Positions 1 to 8,859 are shown, numbered from the stretch's first letter. The stretch is 64,000 nt of DNA from an uncultured Bacilli bacterium (GCA_934120265.1 CAKOTU010000002.1:55637-119636); one strand, 5' to 3'. Notes: generated from the sequence alone by a model not told the origin. Made by a program: numbers and translations.

Positions 1-30
1 GTCCAAAGCAAAAAAAATAAAAAAACAATT

Positions 31-61
31 AAAAAAATATGGTGCATAGCCATATTTTTTT
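31..61. terminator. Bidirectional-looking terminator after the DUF421 gene
   Basis: A 12-bp A/T-rich perfect stem (31-42 pairing with 50-61) encloses a 7-nt loop. It has an A-tract on one side and a T-tract on the other, so it can act as an intrinsic terminator on either strand. It directly follows the stop codon of the minus-strand DUF421 gene. Bases 1-30 show no gene. Confidence 0.65.
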
Positions 62-782
62 ATTCTAATATTACTAGTGGTTCTATATCATTATTTTTTT
101 CATAAACAGTAACCTTTTCATTGTTATCCAAGGTTGCTAATAAAATATTTTCAAATGTCTTATAACCCTTTATTTTTAATTCTTGGACTAACCATTTTTT
201 ATCTTTATTCATATTTTTTAAATTTGTATACATTATTTTTCCATCAATAATTACGTTGGCGCACAACCCTTGCTTTTCTGGTTTTATATTCATGTCCTTA
301 ATAGTCACGGGAAGATTTTCTCCTTTAGGAAGAATACTAAGTTTACCATTTGCCTCCATTAAAGCGTATTCTATTTGACTTATATCAAAATAGCCATTGC
401 CTCGACATTCTTCTAATAAATCATTAACATCAAACTTAACTCGTTTTAATCCTTTCATAAGTATCTTTCCTTCTTGAATTAAAACTGTTGGAGTACCTAT
501 AAAAAATCTACGCAAGGAAATACTTTTCATAGTAAGAACTGATACCAAATACGCTACTAAACCAAATATTAAAACTGCCACAACACCATGTGTATAAGGT
601 AAATCTAAATCAGTTGTCATTTCAGCAGCAAAGTTACCTATCGATATACCTATCACATAATCAAATAAAGATAGCTGTGACACTTGTTTTTTTCCTAGTA
701 ATTTGGTAACTGAAAACAAAGCAATTAAAGAAATTAGTGCTCTTAAAATTACATCTACGATTTCCATCATATTAACATTCAT
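60..782 (-). CDS. DUF421 (YetF-type) membrane protein
   Basis: This 240-residue protein has three hydrophobic segments in residues 1-85 followed by a soluble domain. The conserved stretch with FIGTPTVLIQEGKI and the pattern R(V)KFDVNDLLEECRGNGY around residues 95-135 is typical of the DUF421/YetF family, as is the later ALMEANGKLSILPK. Length matches the family (about 220-240). YetF-type proteins are membrane proteins, some linked to spore properties in Bacillus; no reaction is established. ATG at 782 is preceded by AGGTGAT. It is the last minus-strand gene before the left edge and has its own terminator. Family assignment is strong; the role is unknown. Confidence 0.85.
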   Translation of the reverse strand: MNVNMMEIVDVILRALISLIALFSVTKLLGKKQVSQLSLFDYVIGISIGNFAAEMTTDLDLPYTHGVVAVLIFGLVAYLVSVLTMKSISLRRFFIGTPTVLIQEGKILMKGLKRVKFDVNDLLEECRGNGYFDISQIEYALMEANGKLSILPKGENLPVTIKDMNIKPEKQGLCANVIIDGKIMYTNLKNMNKDKKWLVQELKIKGYKTFENILLATLDNNEKVTVYEKNNDIEPLVILE

Positions 783-830
783 TTTATCACCTATTTTATT
801 GTGGAAAAGTTTATATTATTTTATACAAAA

Positions 831-853
831 AATAGATGCTATTAACATCTATT
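831..853 (-). terminator. tagO terminator
   Basis: Stem AATAGATG (831-838) pairs with CATCTATT (846-853) around a 7-nt loop. On the minus strand it is followed by a T-rich run. It overlaps the tagO stop codon. Confidence 0.7.
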
Positions 854-1910
854 TCTTTTTTACTTTAAATAATTTATCTTTTTGTTCGTCATCTAATATC
901 ACGTTTGTTTTAGCGACAAATAATACTACCATAACAAGAAGAATGCTATAAATTATATACCCTAGTATTCTATCTTTTAAAACATAAACAATTGATGCAA
1001 AAGAGAAAAGTAAGTTTACTGCATATATAATTAATACGGTAGTTCTTTGTGAAAAATTACGATTTAATAATTGATGATGAATATGAAATTTATCTGGCTT
1101 AGAAGGATTTTCTCCTTTTAATAATCTTCTTATAATAGCAAACAATGTATCTAAAATAGGAATTGCTAATATTAAAAGTGGTATTATTAACGAAGTCATT
1201 GTTACGTTTTTGAATCCTAGTAAAGCAATTACTGCCACTATAAATCCTAAGAACATCGAACCACTTTGACCCATGAAAATACTAGCTGGATAAAAGTTAT
1301 GAACAAGGAATCCTAGAGTTGATCCTAACATTACAAAAGTTAAGACAAAATCTAATCCTGTTGATCCTTTAATTGTCGTAATAATACCTATTGTTAAAAA
1401 GTAAATTGAACTGATACCTGATGCTAGTCCATCTAAACCATCAATTAAATTCATACAATTTATACATCCTAATATGAAGAATATTGTAAGTGGATAAGAC
1501 AGAATACTAAAATTGATATATATTCCAAAAGCACTAATATCTTTTAAAACAATATTTCCATAAAATACTACTATTAGTGATGCAACTAATTGACCTATAA
1601 ACTGTGTTGAAGCTTTTAAAGGTTTAATATCATCAACTACACCTGTAAGTACAATTATAAAACTTCCTATCAAAATGGAGTTCATTGTTTCACTATGTTG
1701 ACCAAATATCATATAACCAAATAAGAATCCTAAATAAATTCCTAGCCCTCCAAGTCGAGGCATTGGTTTTGTATGAACTTTTCTAGCATTTGGAATATCC
1801 ATTGCGTCAATATGGATTGCTATTTTTTTAATAAACGGTATAAGGAATGCAACTAACAAAAATGTTGAAATTACCATCATCATTATCTTTATTAATACTT
1901 CTTGAGTCAT
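849..1910 (-). CDS. tagO: Undecaprenyl-phosphate GlcNAc-1-phosphate transferase (TagO/WecA family)
   Basis: This 353-residue polytopic enzyme belongs to the MraY/WecA superfamily. It transfers GlcNAc-1-phosphate to undecaprenyl phosphate on the cytoplasmic face, the first step of teichoic-acid or polysaccharide synthesis. Family motifs are visible: ARKVHTKPMPRLGG near residue 42, the DD pair in VDDIKPLKAS near 92, NLIDGLDGLASG near 154, FMGQSGSMFLGF near 213 and the HIHH motif near 277. About ten hydrophobic segments fit the fold. ATG at 1910 follows AGGTGAT. It sits just beyond mbl, as wall genes often do. MraY itself is less likely because the HIHH context and the ARKVHTKP motif are of TagO/WecA type. 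Confidence 0.9.
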   Translation of the reverse strand: MTQEVLIKIMMMVISTFLLVAFLIPFIKKIAIHIDAMDIPNARKVHTKPMPRLGGLGIYLGFLFGYMIFGQHSETMNSILIGSFIIVLTGVVDDIKPLKASTQFIGQLVASLIVVFYGNIVLKDISAFGIYINFSILSYPLTIFFILGCINCMNLIDGLDGLASGISSIYFLTIGIITTIKGSTGLDFVLTFVMLGSTLGFLVHNFYPASIFMGQSGSMFLGFIVAVIALLGFKNVTMTSLIIPLLILAIPILDTLFAIIRRLLKGENPSKPDKFHIHHQLLNRNFSQRTTVLIIYAVNLLFSFASIVYVLKDRILGYIIYSILLVMVVLFVAKTNVILDDEQKDKLFKVKKK

Positions 1911-1969
1911 AAAATCACCTACTTCATTATAACATAATTAATTAATAATATAAAGTAATAAGAAAAAAA

Positions 1970-1992
1970 GTGCAATTATTTTACAAGTGCAC
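1970..1992 (-). terminator. Terminator of the spoIIID-mbl unit
   Basis: Stem GTGCA (1970-1974) pairs with TGCAC (1988-1992). Read on the minus strand, seven T residues follow (A-tract 1963-1969). It sits just after the mbl stop codon. Confidence 0.6.
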
Positions 1993-1994
1993 CA

Positions 1995-2987
1995 TTATCT
2001 TATTATTAATTTGTTTATGTTATCTAACATCATCCCTGCACCTTCAACAACACAAGTTAAAGGGCTTTCAGCAATAAACACTGGCACTTTTAATTCATGT
2101 GATAATAAATCACTAAATCCCCTAATTAAAGCACCTCCACCAGTAATAACAATTCCTTTATCAATAATATCGGCCGATAATTCTGGTGGTGTTTTTTCTA
2201 AAACACTTTTAGCCGTGTGTATAATTGTATCTATACTATCTTTTAATGCTTCCTCTACTTCTTTAGAAGTAATAGATATTGTACTAGGTAAACCAGATAC
2301 CATATCTCTACCTCTAACTTGCATTTTTTCTTTTTCATCAGCCTTGTATACATTACCTATTGTAATCTTTATTTCTTCAGCTGTTCTATCTCCAATTAGT
2401 AATTTATATTTATCTTTTATATATTTTACAATATCTGTATCAAAAGTATTTCCGGCTGTTTTAATTGATGCACTAGTAACTATCCCACCTAAAGATAATA
2501 CTGCAATATCCGTAGTTCCGCCACCAATATCAATAACCATATTTCCTCCAGGTTTTGATATATCAAGTCCGGCACCTATAGCTGCTACTTTAGGTTCTTC
2601 TTCTAAAAATACTCTCTTAGCCCCAGTTCTTTCAGCCGCCTCTTTGATTGCATTCTTTTCAACACCAGTTATATTTGATGGACAACAAATTAGTATTCGT
2701 GGTCTTGTAAATACACTTTTACCATTTATTTTTTTTATAAAATAATTAAGCATTGTTTCTGTTACATCAAAATCAGCAATTACACCATCTTTCATAGGTC
2801 TAATAGCAATTACCGTTCCTGGAGTTCTACCCAACATTTCCCTAGCTTCACTTCCAACAGCTAATGGTTTCCTTGTTTCAGCATCTAATGCTACAACACT
2901 TGGTTCATTTAGGACTATACCTTGTCCTTTAATATATACTAAAACATTAGCTGTTCCTAAATCTATTCCTATATCTTTTGCAAACAT
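1995..2987 (-). CDS. mbl: MreB-like actin, Mbl
   Basis: Bacterial actin homologue that polymerises under the membrane and guides side-wall synthesis. The start MFAKDIGIDLGTANVLV, phosphate-binding loops (DIGGGTTDIAVLS near residue 155), VSGLPSTI and GIVITGGGALIRG are MreB/Mbl hallmarks. Being directly downstream of spoIIID, the Bacillus arrangement, favours Mbl over MreB or MreBH. A longer reading frame reaches a TTG at 3011 overlapping the spoIIID stop. I prefer ATG 2987 because all relatives begin with MFA(R/K)DIGIDLG, although the purine-rich site (AAAGGAAAG) is rather far from it. Translation is probably coupled to spoIIID. There is no mreCD nearby. Confidence 0.88.
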   Translation of the reverse strand: MFAKDIGIDLGTANVLVYIKGQGIVLNEPSVVALDAETRKPLAVGSEAREMLGRTPGTVIAIRPMKDGVIADFDVTETMLNYFIKKINGKSVFTRPRILICCPSNITGVEKNAIKEAAERTGAKRVFLEEEPKVAAIGAGLDISKPGGNMVIDIGGGTTDIAVLSLGGIVTSASIKTAGNTFDTDIVKYIKDKYKLLIGDRTAEEIKITIGNVYKADEKEKMQVRGRDMVSGLPSTISITSKEVEEALKDSIDTIIHTAKSVLEKTPPELSADIIDKGIVITGGGALIRGFSDLLSHELKVPVFIAESPLTCVVEGAGMMLDNINKLIIR

Positions 2988-3007
2988 TTGAACATTCACT
3001 TTCCTTT

Positions 3008-3262
3008 TCAACTATTTATATTTAAATATTTTTGTTTTGTCGATTCGCCACCTCTAATATGTCTTATTTCTGTATGATATTTTAAGATTTTATCCACAAT
3101 ATCAAACTTATCTCTATCTATTTTAAGTAATCTTTCATGTAAATCCTTATGAACAGTACTTTTTGAAACTTTAAAAATTTTAGCCAAATCTCTTATAGTA
3201 TCATGTGTTTCTATAATATAATTGGCTTCCTCTAAAACGCGATTAGAAATATTATTAAACAT
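3008..3262 (-). CDS. spoIIID: Sporulation transcription regulator SpoIIID
   Basis: Small (84 aa) DNA-binding regulator of mother-cell genes during sporulation. The helix-turn-helix is seen in TIRDLAKIFKVSKSTVHKDL (residues 22-41), and the conserved tail HTEIRHIRGGESTKQKY matches SpoIIID closely in sequence and length. It begins at ATG 3262 behind AAGGGGTG and ends in TGA at the start of the mbl frame, the Bacillus spoIIID-mbl pair. A TATAAT-like box lies just upstream, but I cannot name the sigma factor. It is strong evidence that the organism sporulates, together with spoIIQ, spoIID, spoIIR, bofA and spoVT. Confidence 0.93.
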   Translation of the reverse strand: MFNNISNRVLEEANYIIETHDTIRDLAKIFKVSKSTVHKDLHERLLKIDRDKFDIVDKILKYHTEIRHIRGGESTKQKYLNINS

Positions 3263-3313
3263 ATTACACCCCTTAATAAATTATATAAATTAGAGGTGCT
3301 TTTATTCTAAAAA

Positions 3314-3326
3314 AGAGCTAAGCTCT
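3314..3326 (-). terminator. Short terminator after spoIIQ
   Basis: Minus-strand hairpin AGAGC-TTA-GCTCT followed by TTTTTTAG. It overlaps the spoIIQ stop codon (TAG) and lies 50 bp before spoIIID. Confidence 0.5.
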
Positions 3327-3954
3327 ATAATTCAGAAATTTTTTTATCATAGTAATTTTCAGGATTTACAATTGATCCTTTTACAATCATTTCAAAATGT
3401 AAATGATTTTTTAAATCGTTTTCGATATTACAAGTACCACTAGTTCCAATAATATCGCCTTGTTTAATTTCTTGATTCTCTTTTACCTTAACATCACTTA
3501 AACTTTGATAAATACTTATAATATCATTACTATGTGTTACTTCTACAATTTTACCTAAGTTTTGATCTTCTTTAATAGAAGTTACAGTACCATCTAAAAT
3601 AGAAACTACATCAAATGATGCCTCTCTTCCATAACTGATACCACTATTTTGTAAGTATGTGTTTTCATAGTATATTAATGATTTTTCTTGATTTTCAGCT
3701 TCGCTTTTATAATCATAATAATTTTTAACTATGCTTACATCGTTAACTAAATAAGGCCTTACAATAGTATCTGCAGTGTTAATAACAGGTACATCTTCTT
3801 CTATAACTGTCTTATTTACATAATCATCATCTACACCATTAAAACTGTTCGATGGAAACATCCCTTCTATTAGATATAATGTTCCTAGTAACATTACAAA
3901 TCCTAAGGCATATAAACTATACACAACTGCTTTTTTTAATTTTCTTCTTTTCAC
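3325..3954 (-). CDS. spoIIQ: SpoIIQ-like membrane-anchored LytM/M23 protein
   Basis: This 209-residue protein has a short basic N-terminus, one transmembrane helix (about residues 10-30) and a C-terminal LytM/M23 fold. SpoIIQ is the forespore half of the SpoIIQ-SpoIIIAH channel around the engulfed forespore. The second metal motif is present (HLHFEM near residue 185). The first is lost: at the usual HxxxD position the sequence reads EASFD, so the first histidine is replaced and the enzyme is probably inactive, as in Bacillus SpoIIQ. Start is GTG 3954 behind GAGGTGAG. Position between spoIID and spoIIID is the Bacillus order and supports the name. Confidence 0.85.
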   Translation of the reverse strand: MKRRKLKKAVVYSLYALGFVMLLGTLYLIEGMFPSNSFNGVDDDYVNKTVIEEDVPVINTADTIVRPYLVNDVSIVKNYYDYKSEAENQEKSLIYYENTYLQNSGISYGREASFDVVSILDGTVTSIKEDQNLGKIVEVTHSNDIISIYQSLSDVKVKENQEIKQGDIIGTSGTCNIENDLKNHLHFEMIVKGSIVNPENYYDKKISEL

Positions 3955-4008
3955 TTTCTCACCTCATTTTAAGTTTGGACAGAAAGTGATTTATTTATAC
4001 TAATTTTT

Positions 4009-4923
4009 TTAAATTTTTTCAATTTGAATATTTTGATAATAATATTTTAATATTTCATCATATTTATAACCTTTTTTTGCCATTGCTAAAGCTCCATATT
4101 GACTCATTCCTACTCCATGGCCATATCCTTTAGTATTGATAACAACGTTACTGCCAATTTGATTTATTTCAAAAAAAGTTGAACGTAAATTTAAATTTTT
4201 ATATACCTCACTACCCGTAAATTTTTTATTATTTATTTTAATATTCTTTATTCTACCGGTACTAGTAGTATTTAAAACTTCTACTTTAATTTTATCAGAA
4301 TATTTTAAATTTAAGCGTTCATAAAATTCCTGCAAACTGTATTCTTTTGAATCGTTAAATACAGGAGATACTTCTTCATCCCATGTTGAATCTACACTTC
4401 TAAGATATGGCAGAGCTTGTTTAAAAACATCTTCACTATTTTCTGTCTTTCCTACACTTGTAGAAAAAAAGAAAGCTTCTATTACTTTTCCATTATAAGA
4501 TAAGTATTCACCTTTAGTTTCTAATACCGCTGTTTTTACTTTATTAATTCGTTCCTGATATTTATCTTTCCATTTATCTTGTAGTTCTTGATCGCTAATA
4601 TATACTTGATTTTGAACTGTATCTACAATATCATAATCTTCATTTTTATTATCACTCATTTTTTTCATTACATAAGTTCTTGCTGCTACAGCTTGGGCTT
4701 TTAGTGCTTCTAATTCAAAATTTACTGGCATTTCCCCTGCTAATACACCAACAACATAATCTTCAAAAGGAACCACTTCTACTGTGTTAGTTTCTTCTCT
4801 TTTTACTCTAACATTCATTCCTTCAGTATAGTAAAATTTTATATCATCAGTCTTGATAAATAAACTTACGATAATATAAGGAATGAAAATAATAATTAAA
4901 ATGACTAAGATAATTTTTTTCAT
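4009..4923 (-). CDS. spoIID: Stage II sporulation protein D, peptidoglycan lytic transglycosylase
   Basis: SpoIID degrades denuded glycan strands during engulfment as part of the SpoIID-SpoIIM-SpoIIP machine. This 304-residue protein has an N-terminal membrane anchor (residues 2-20) and a SpoIID/LytB domain. The motif LAGEMPVNFELEALKAQAVA near residue 71 includes the catalytic glutamate (GEMP). Further family signatures are AFFFSTSVGKTENSEDVF near 155 and GYGHGVGMSQYGA near 270. Length is close to the Bacillus protein (343), slightly short. Neighbours spoIIQ and spoIIID match the Bacillus spoIID locus. A -10-like CATATAAT on the minus strand lies just upstream (see separate entry). Confidence 0.93.
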   Translation of the reverse strand: MKKIILVILIIIFIPYIIVSLFIKTDDIKFYYTEGMNVRVKREETNTVEVVPFEDYVVGVLAGEMPVNFELEALKAQAVAARTYVMKKMSDNKNEDYDIVDTVQNQVYISDQELQDKWKDKYQERINKVKTAVLETKGEYLSYNGKVIEAFFFSTSVGKTENSEDVFKQALPYLRSVDSTWDEEVSPVFNDSKEYSLQEFYERLNLKYSDKIKVEVLNTTSTGRIKNIKINNKKFTGSEVYKNLNLRSTFFEINQIGSNVVINTKGYGHGVGMSQYGALAMAKKGYKYDEILKYYYQNIQIEKI

Positions 4924-4942
4924 AATATACCTTCTTTTTTTT

Positions 4943-4950
4943 ATTATATG
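4943..4950 (-). promoter_or_regulatory. Possible sigma-E -10 element upstream of spoIID
   Basis: On the minus strand CATATAAT lies about 20 bp before the spoIID start. It resembles the sigma-E -10 consensus CATACANT, and spoIID is a sigma-E gene in Bacillus. I see no convincing -35 element, so this is only a candidate. Confidence 0.3.
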
Positions 4951-4979
4951 TTATATTATGAACATTTTTTGTCAAAAAA

Positions 4980-4998
4980 AAGCTAAAATATTTAGCTT
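4980..4998 (-). terminator. Terminator of the rpiB-DUF1146 unit
   Basis: Stem AAGCTAAA (4980-4987) pairs with TTTAGCTT (4991-4998); on the minus strand it runs into T7. It overlaps the DUF1146 stop. Confidence 0.75.
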
Positions 4999-5191
4999 AT
5001 ATAAATTTTGAAAAAAGAAAGAAATCATATAAAAAGTTTACTACTAAATATGCTAGAGCCATAGAAGCAAACAGATATAAAACTCTAGCTTGATAATATC
5101 TATTTTTTTTAAATAAATTAGTTATATTAATACTATCTAAAGCCCAAATAGACAAAATGACTGTAATTATATAAAGAATTGTTTTAAGCAT
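4997..5191 (-). CDS. DUF1146 (YwzB-type) small membrane protein
   Basis: A 64-residue protein with two transmembrane helices (about 2-18 and 38-60). The central pattern ALDSINITNLFKKNRYYQAR followed by a second helix with ALAYLVVNFLYDF is the DUF1146/YwzB signature as I remember it. The function is unknown; in Bacillus the gene lies between the ATP synthase operon and murAA, near spoIID. The ATG at 5191 lies inside the end of rpiB (8-bp overlap), so translation is probably coupled. Confidence 0.75.
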   Translation of the reverse strand: MLKTILYIITVILSIWALDSINITNLFKKNRYYQARVLYLFASMALAYLVVNFLYDFFLFSKFI

Positions 5192-5627
5192 TATTTTTTT
5201 CTATTTCCTTTATTTCTTCAACTCGTTTTATATGTCTTTCTTCAGTTGAATTTGGAGTCTTTATAAATGTTTCAACCATCTTTATAGCTGTTCTTTTAGA
5301 TAATTTAGACGATAGCGCTATAACATTGGCATAATTATGTGATTTTGTTAATTCAGCTTCTTCTATCGTGTTTACTTTTCCACATATTATTCCATTTACT
5401 TTATTAGCAACAATACTCATTCCTATTCCTGTTCCACATATTAAAATCCCTAGTCCTTTTTCCTCTTTTACTTTTTCACACAATTTCAAAGCATATTCAG
5501 GATAATTAACTAAAGCTTCTGTATCTGTTCCTATATTTTCCACATCATAATTTTTTGATAATAAATATTTTAATATTTGCTCTTTTAATTTTAAACCACG
5601 ATGATCATTCCCAATTATTATTTTCAT
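5184..5627 (-). CDS. rpiB: Ribose-5-phosphate isomerase B
   Basis: RpiB/LacAB-family isomerase of 147 residues (usual length about 145-150) interconverting ribose-5-phosphate and ribulose-5-phosphate in the pentose phosphate pathway. It begins with MKIIIGNDHRGLKLKEQI, carrying the substrate-binding DHRG motif. The catalytic cysteine is in ILICGTGIGMSIVANK near residue 72, and KSHNYANVIALSS near 98 holds the conserved HN. ATG 5627 is behind AAGGAGAG. A LacB-type sugar isomerase is possible, but no lactose/tagatose genes are nearby. Confidence 0.88.
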   Translation of the reverse strand: MKIIIGNDHRGLKLKEQILKYLLSKNYDVENIGTDTEALVNYPEYALKLCEKVKEEKGLGILICGTGIGMSIVANKVNGIICGKVNTIEEAELTKSHNYANVIALSSKLSKRTAIKMVETFIKTPNSTEERHIKRVEEIKEIEKNNA

Positions 5628-5671
5628 CTTACCACTCTCCTTCTTTATTATACTATAAAATTCATAAGAAA

Positions 5672-5691
5672 AACATCTCTTTTGAGATGTT
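5672..5691 (-). terminator. Terminator after the LysM-G5-M23 gene
   Basis: Stem AACATCTC pairs with GAGATGTT around a TTTT loop; on the minus strand it ends in GTTTTTC. It overlaps the stop codon at 5690. Confidence 0.75.
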
Positions 5692-7144
5692 ATCTAAATA
5701 ATGTCCATGGATTAACTCGAACGCCTCGGTATGCAGGACCGCCGTACCATACAGCAAAATGTAAATGTGGACCTGTAGCTTGACCTGTCATACCTACATA
5801 TCCTATTACTTGACCTTTTTCTACATAATCACCTACTGAAAGTGACTCAAATCTACTCATATGATTATACTGAGTATAGTAACCATTGTTATGATTGATT
5901 ACAATATAATTTCCAGCAGTTGAAGTATAAGACTTAGTTACTATAACACCACTATTTGATGCATAAACATTAGAACCATAACCAGTACCAGCAATATCTA
6001 GTGCGCCATGAAGCTCACGGGCTCCAGTAACTGGATTAATACGATATGAATATCCAGATGAAATTGTCCATCCACTATCTGTAGGCCACAACCATGTAGA
6101 ACTACCTATACCATAAGTTCGCTTTCCACCTTTTACAACAATTTTATCAATAGCTGGCTTTAAAGACTCTTTAGATAGCTGTTTTACATAAACTGTTGTT
6201 CCATTAGTAATTTTGACGTCTTGTTTAATTCTAAGCAGACCATTTTCTCCTTGTTGTGTAACTTTTGTAACTCCATAATTTAAAGTTTCATCAACTTCTT
6301 CTATTGTTTTATATGAATCTACTAAATCCTCGATTACTTGTTGTTCAACAGTTACCTTTATTTGTGGATCCAAGATTCCTATTACAAGTTCTAAACCAGG
6401 ATATAACAATGCATTAGAATTTTTAAACTGTGGATTGGAAATTAATAATTCCTCTACACTAATTTCATTGTCAAAAGCAACTTGTTCCATTGTATCGCCT
6501 AAATTTACAACATATTTTTTTTGTTGCTCTGTTGTGCCAAAAAGCAAATATTTGGTAAGTTCCTCTGCAGATGTATATATTTTTTCAGTAGTAGGAATAT
6601 AAGCTTCCTTTATAGTCATTTCATTTTCAATATAAATATTATTTATGTAAGTACCTACATCCTTTATTTGAGACTGACTTTTATTTATGTAATTATTATA
6701 ATTGTCTGTTCCAACAAAGGTCTTTATGGCATTCTCTAGTGATTCTTTATAAATTTTATCATCTAAAACGTATATTACTTGACTTTCTTCATTATTATAA
6801 ACTGTTAGTTGATAGCCTTTAACTGTAAATGGTTTCTTACTTTGAATTAAATTATATATATCACTTATATCATCTAATTTCTCAGCATAACTAACAATTT
6901 TTTTTACTTCTAGGCCATTAGGAGCATAAACTTCATCTATGTTATATTTTTGTTTTATATACTCTTCTGTATTACTTATATATCTCTCTAATTGTTTTTT
7001 TGATTTTATATTACCAATTAGTTCCCCATCTAAAGTTACTTGATAATATGTATATGGTTGAGAATTTTTTTTTGTTGAAAGTCCTAAAAAGACAGTAATA
7101 CTTGAAAGTATCAAAATAAAAATAACAAAAAAAGCTTTCTTCAT
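5690..7144 (-). CDS. LysM-G5-M23 wall endopeptidase
   Basis: This 484-residue exported protein is probably a peptidoglycan endopeptidase. An N-terminal hydrophobic segment (about 5-22) serves as signal or anchor. A LysM domain follows near residues 207-252 (VVNLGDTMEQVAFDNEISVE). A G5-type domain lies around 270-345 (VTQQGENGLLRIKQDVKITN). The C-terminal M23 domain has both metal motifs: HGALD near residue 378 and HLHF near 462. It is likely an active zinc enzyme, unlike SpoIIQ. The order resembles Bacillota M23 proteins used in wall remodelling or spore cortex work, but I cannot name it further. ATG 7144 is behind GAGGTAG. It is the first of a wall cluster with the flippase and a second M23 protein. 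Confidence 0.85.
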   Translation of the reverse strand: MKKAFFVIFILILSSITVFLGLSTKKNSQPYTYYQVTLDGELIGNIKSKKQLERYISNTEEYIKQKYNIDEVYAPNGLEVKKIVSYAEKLDDISDIYNLIQSKKPFTVKGYQLTVYNNEESQVIYVLDDKIYKESLENAIKTFVGTDNYNNYINKSQSQIKDVGTYINNIYIENEMTIKEAYIPTTEKIYTSAEELTKYLLFGTTEQQKKYVVNLGDTMEQVAFDNEISVEELLISNPQFKNSNALLYPGLELVIGILDPQIKVTVEQQVIEDLVDSYKTIEEVDETLNYGVTKVTQQGENGLLRIKQDVKITNGTTVYVKQLSKESLKPAIDKIVVKGGKRTYGIGSSTWLWPTDSGWTISSGYSYRINPVTGARELHGALDIAGTGYGSNVYASNSGVIVTKSYTSTAGNYIVINHNNGYYTQYNHMSRFESLSVGDYVEKGQVIGYVGMTGQATGPHLHFAVWYGGPAYRGVRVNPWTLFR

Positions 7145-7186
7145 ATTATCTACCTCGCATAGTTAGTATACCATAAAACAAAAAAA

Positions 7187-7220
7187 GAAGCAAAAGTTAT
7201 AATAACTTTCTACTTGCTTT
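7187..7220 (-). terminator. Bulged terminator after the flippase gene
   Basis: On the minus strand AAGCA...AAAGTTA stems pair with TAACTTT...TGCTT, with a 5-nt bulge on one side, followed by a T6 run (A-tract 7181-7186). It overlaps the end of the gene at 7210. Confidence 0.5.
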
Positions 7221-8841
7221 TAAAAAACTTATTTTTTAGTTTTAAAATAACGCCATCTCCAAAAACATCTTTTATAATCCCCATTTTCCAAGTAAAAAAT
7301 ATGTAAATTGTAGCACCTATTAAAGAATAGATAATAACATTCAATAAAGAAAGCATTCTTGTTGTGTTAGGTATATTAATTATTAATCTTAAAATATATA
7401 AGAAGCCAAGCATAAGAGCAATATTTAATACAATTTTTAATAAGATATCAAATGTTTCCTTATAACTAAATTTATACTTTTTCTTTAATAAAGATAACAC
7501 AATAATAGTAGTTAGTAACTCTACTAATGCATTTGTTATTGTTGGACCAAAGTAAGAATCTATACCACAATATTTAACAATATACATCATAGGAATATTT
7601 AGTAAAGCCTTCGCCAAAAAGCTGCCTAAAAGAGAACCTAAAGCTATTTTTGTTTCACTCATGGATTGCGCCAAATTTATTACTGTCGTATATAAACTAA
7701 AAAATACAACTTGAAGAATAAATATTCTAAAGATGCTAATGCTTAAAGCACTATAACCATAGAAAACATTCCAGATTGGTGTTGCTAAAAAACTAATACC
7801 AAAGGCCATCGGTAAAGTGGTATATAATAAAATTTTTAAACTTTGGTTAATTTTAGTATTTACATCATTGTAGTCCTTTTTTGCCATACTACTTGCTATA
7901 TTAGGTACCAAACTAATTGTTAAACCTAATGATACAGATATTACTATCATATTAAGCTTAGTTCCCCAAGTTGCCATTACTCCAAATGCTGTTTCAGCAG
8001 TATTTATATCATATCCAATATTTACCAAAGTTCTAACTACTGTCACAGAATCTACAATACCATAAGCAGATTTTAACAAATCTATTATAACAAAAGGTAA
8101 AGCATAAAATATTACTTGTTTTAATAAATATTTTTTATCAAATTTCTTCTCTTCTTCTTTTAATTCGTATACTGTCTTGTCTTTATAATTTTTATATTTA
8201 AGTTTTAAAAATATATATGAAGTAAGTGCACCTAAAGAAGCACCCAAAATTGCAACATATACTGCACACTCAATTGATAAATTGAAAACTCGAACAGTAA
8301 CATAGCTTCCTGCCACTATTACTATTACTCGTACTAATTGCTCAATAACTTCTGCAATACTAGTAGGTGTAATATATTTATGTCCCTGTAAATATCCTCT
8401 CATTAAACTTAATCTAGGAACGATCAATAACGCAAGGGATACTAATCTTATTGCTATAGTTACTTGTTCAACCGTATTTCCACCTGTAATATTACCAATT
8501 ATAACTTTGGCAATAGAACTAGAAAATATAAATAACACTAAGAAAGATATAAAACCTATTGTATTAATTAACTTAGATGATATTTTATAAATTTTTTCCT
8601 TAGTATTTTTATATCCTAACTCGTCATATTCACTAACAATTTTAGAAATTGCTGTAGGAATACCGGAAATAGATAAACTTAAGAATATTGAATATATAGA
8701 ATATGCATAACTATATAAAGCTCCACCCTTAGTACCAATAATATTATAAAAAGGAATTACATATATAAGTCCCAATATTTTACATAATACTATGCCTAAT
8801 GTAGCAATCATCATTCCTTCAACAAAATTATTTTTTTTCAT
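7210..8841 (-). CDS. MurJ/SpoVB-type polysaccharide flippase (MOP superfamily)
   Basis: This 543-residue integral membrane protein has about 14 hydrophobic segments. The N-terminal region (GLIYVIPFYNIIGTKGGALYS near residue 24, with SISGIPTAISKIVSEY near 57) is the polysaccharide-biosynthesis/SpoVB pattern of Bacillota. The family moves lipid-linked wall precursors across the membrane; SpoVB and YtgP/MurJ are the Bacillus members. The sequence alone does not tell a vegetative lipid II flippase from the spore-cortex one. ATG 8841 follows AGAGGTG. It lies between two M23 peptidases and FemABX, which fits a role in wall synthesis. Confidence 0.85.
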   Translation of the reverse strand: MKKNNFVEGMMIATLGIVLCKILGLIYVIPFYNIIGTKGGALYSYAYSIYSIFLSLSISGIPTAISKIVSEYDELGYKNTKEKIYKISSKLINTIGFISFLVLFIFSSSIAKVIIGNITGGNTVEQVTIAIRLVSLALLIVPRLSLMRGYLQGHKYITPTSIAEVIEQLVRVIVIVAGSYVTVRVFNLSIECAVYVAILGASLGALTSYIFLKLKYKNYKDKTVYELKEEEKKFDKKYLLKQVIFYALPFVIIDLLKSAYGIVDSVTVVRTLVNIGYDINTAETAFGVMATWGTKLNMIVISVSLGLTISLVPNIASSMAKKDYNDVNTKINQSLKILLYTTLPMAFGISFLATPIWNVFYGYSALSISIFRIFILQVVFFSLYTTVINLAQSMSETKIALGSLLGSFLAKALLNIPMMYIVKYCGIDSYFGPTITNALVELLTTIIVLSLLKKKYKFSYKETFDILLKIVLNIALMLGFLYILRLIINIPNTTRMLSLLNVIIYSLIGATIYIFFTWKMGIIKDVFGDGVILKLKNKFFKSK

Positions 8842-8859
8842 ATTTCACCTCTTTAGAAT

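Noticed and set aside
800..810. TGTGGAAAA near 800 as a further DnaA box
   Set aside because: A single 9-mer 35 kb from the origin in an AT-rich genome is likely chance.
1987..2745. Long plus-strand reading frame of 252 codons opposite mbl
   Set aside because: It is the antisense of mbl, has an unnatural composition, no ribosome site and no recognisable motif. It is a shadow of a conserved gene.
3008..3011. TTG at 3011 as the mbl start
   Set aside because: It would add eight residues not found in MreB/Mbl proteins, which begin MFA(R/K)DIG; no ribosome site precedes it. Translational coupling from it remains possible.
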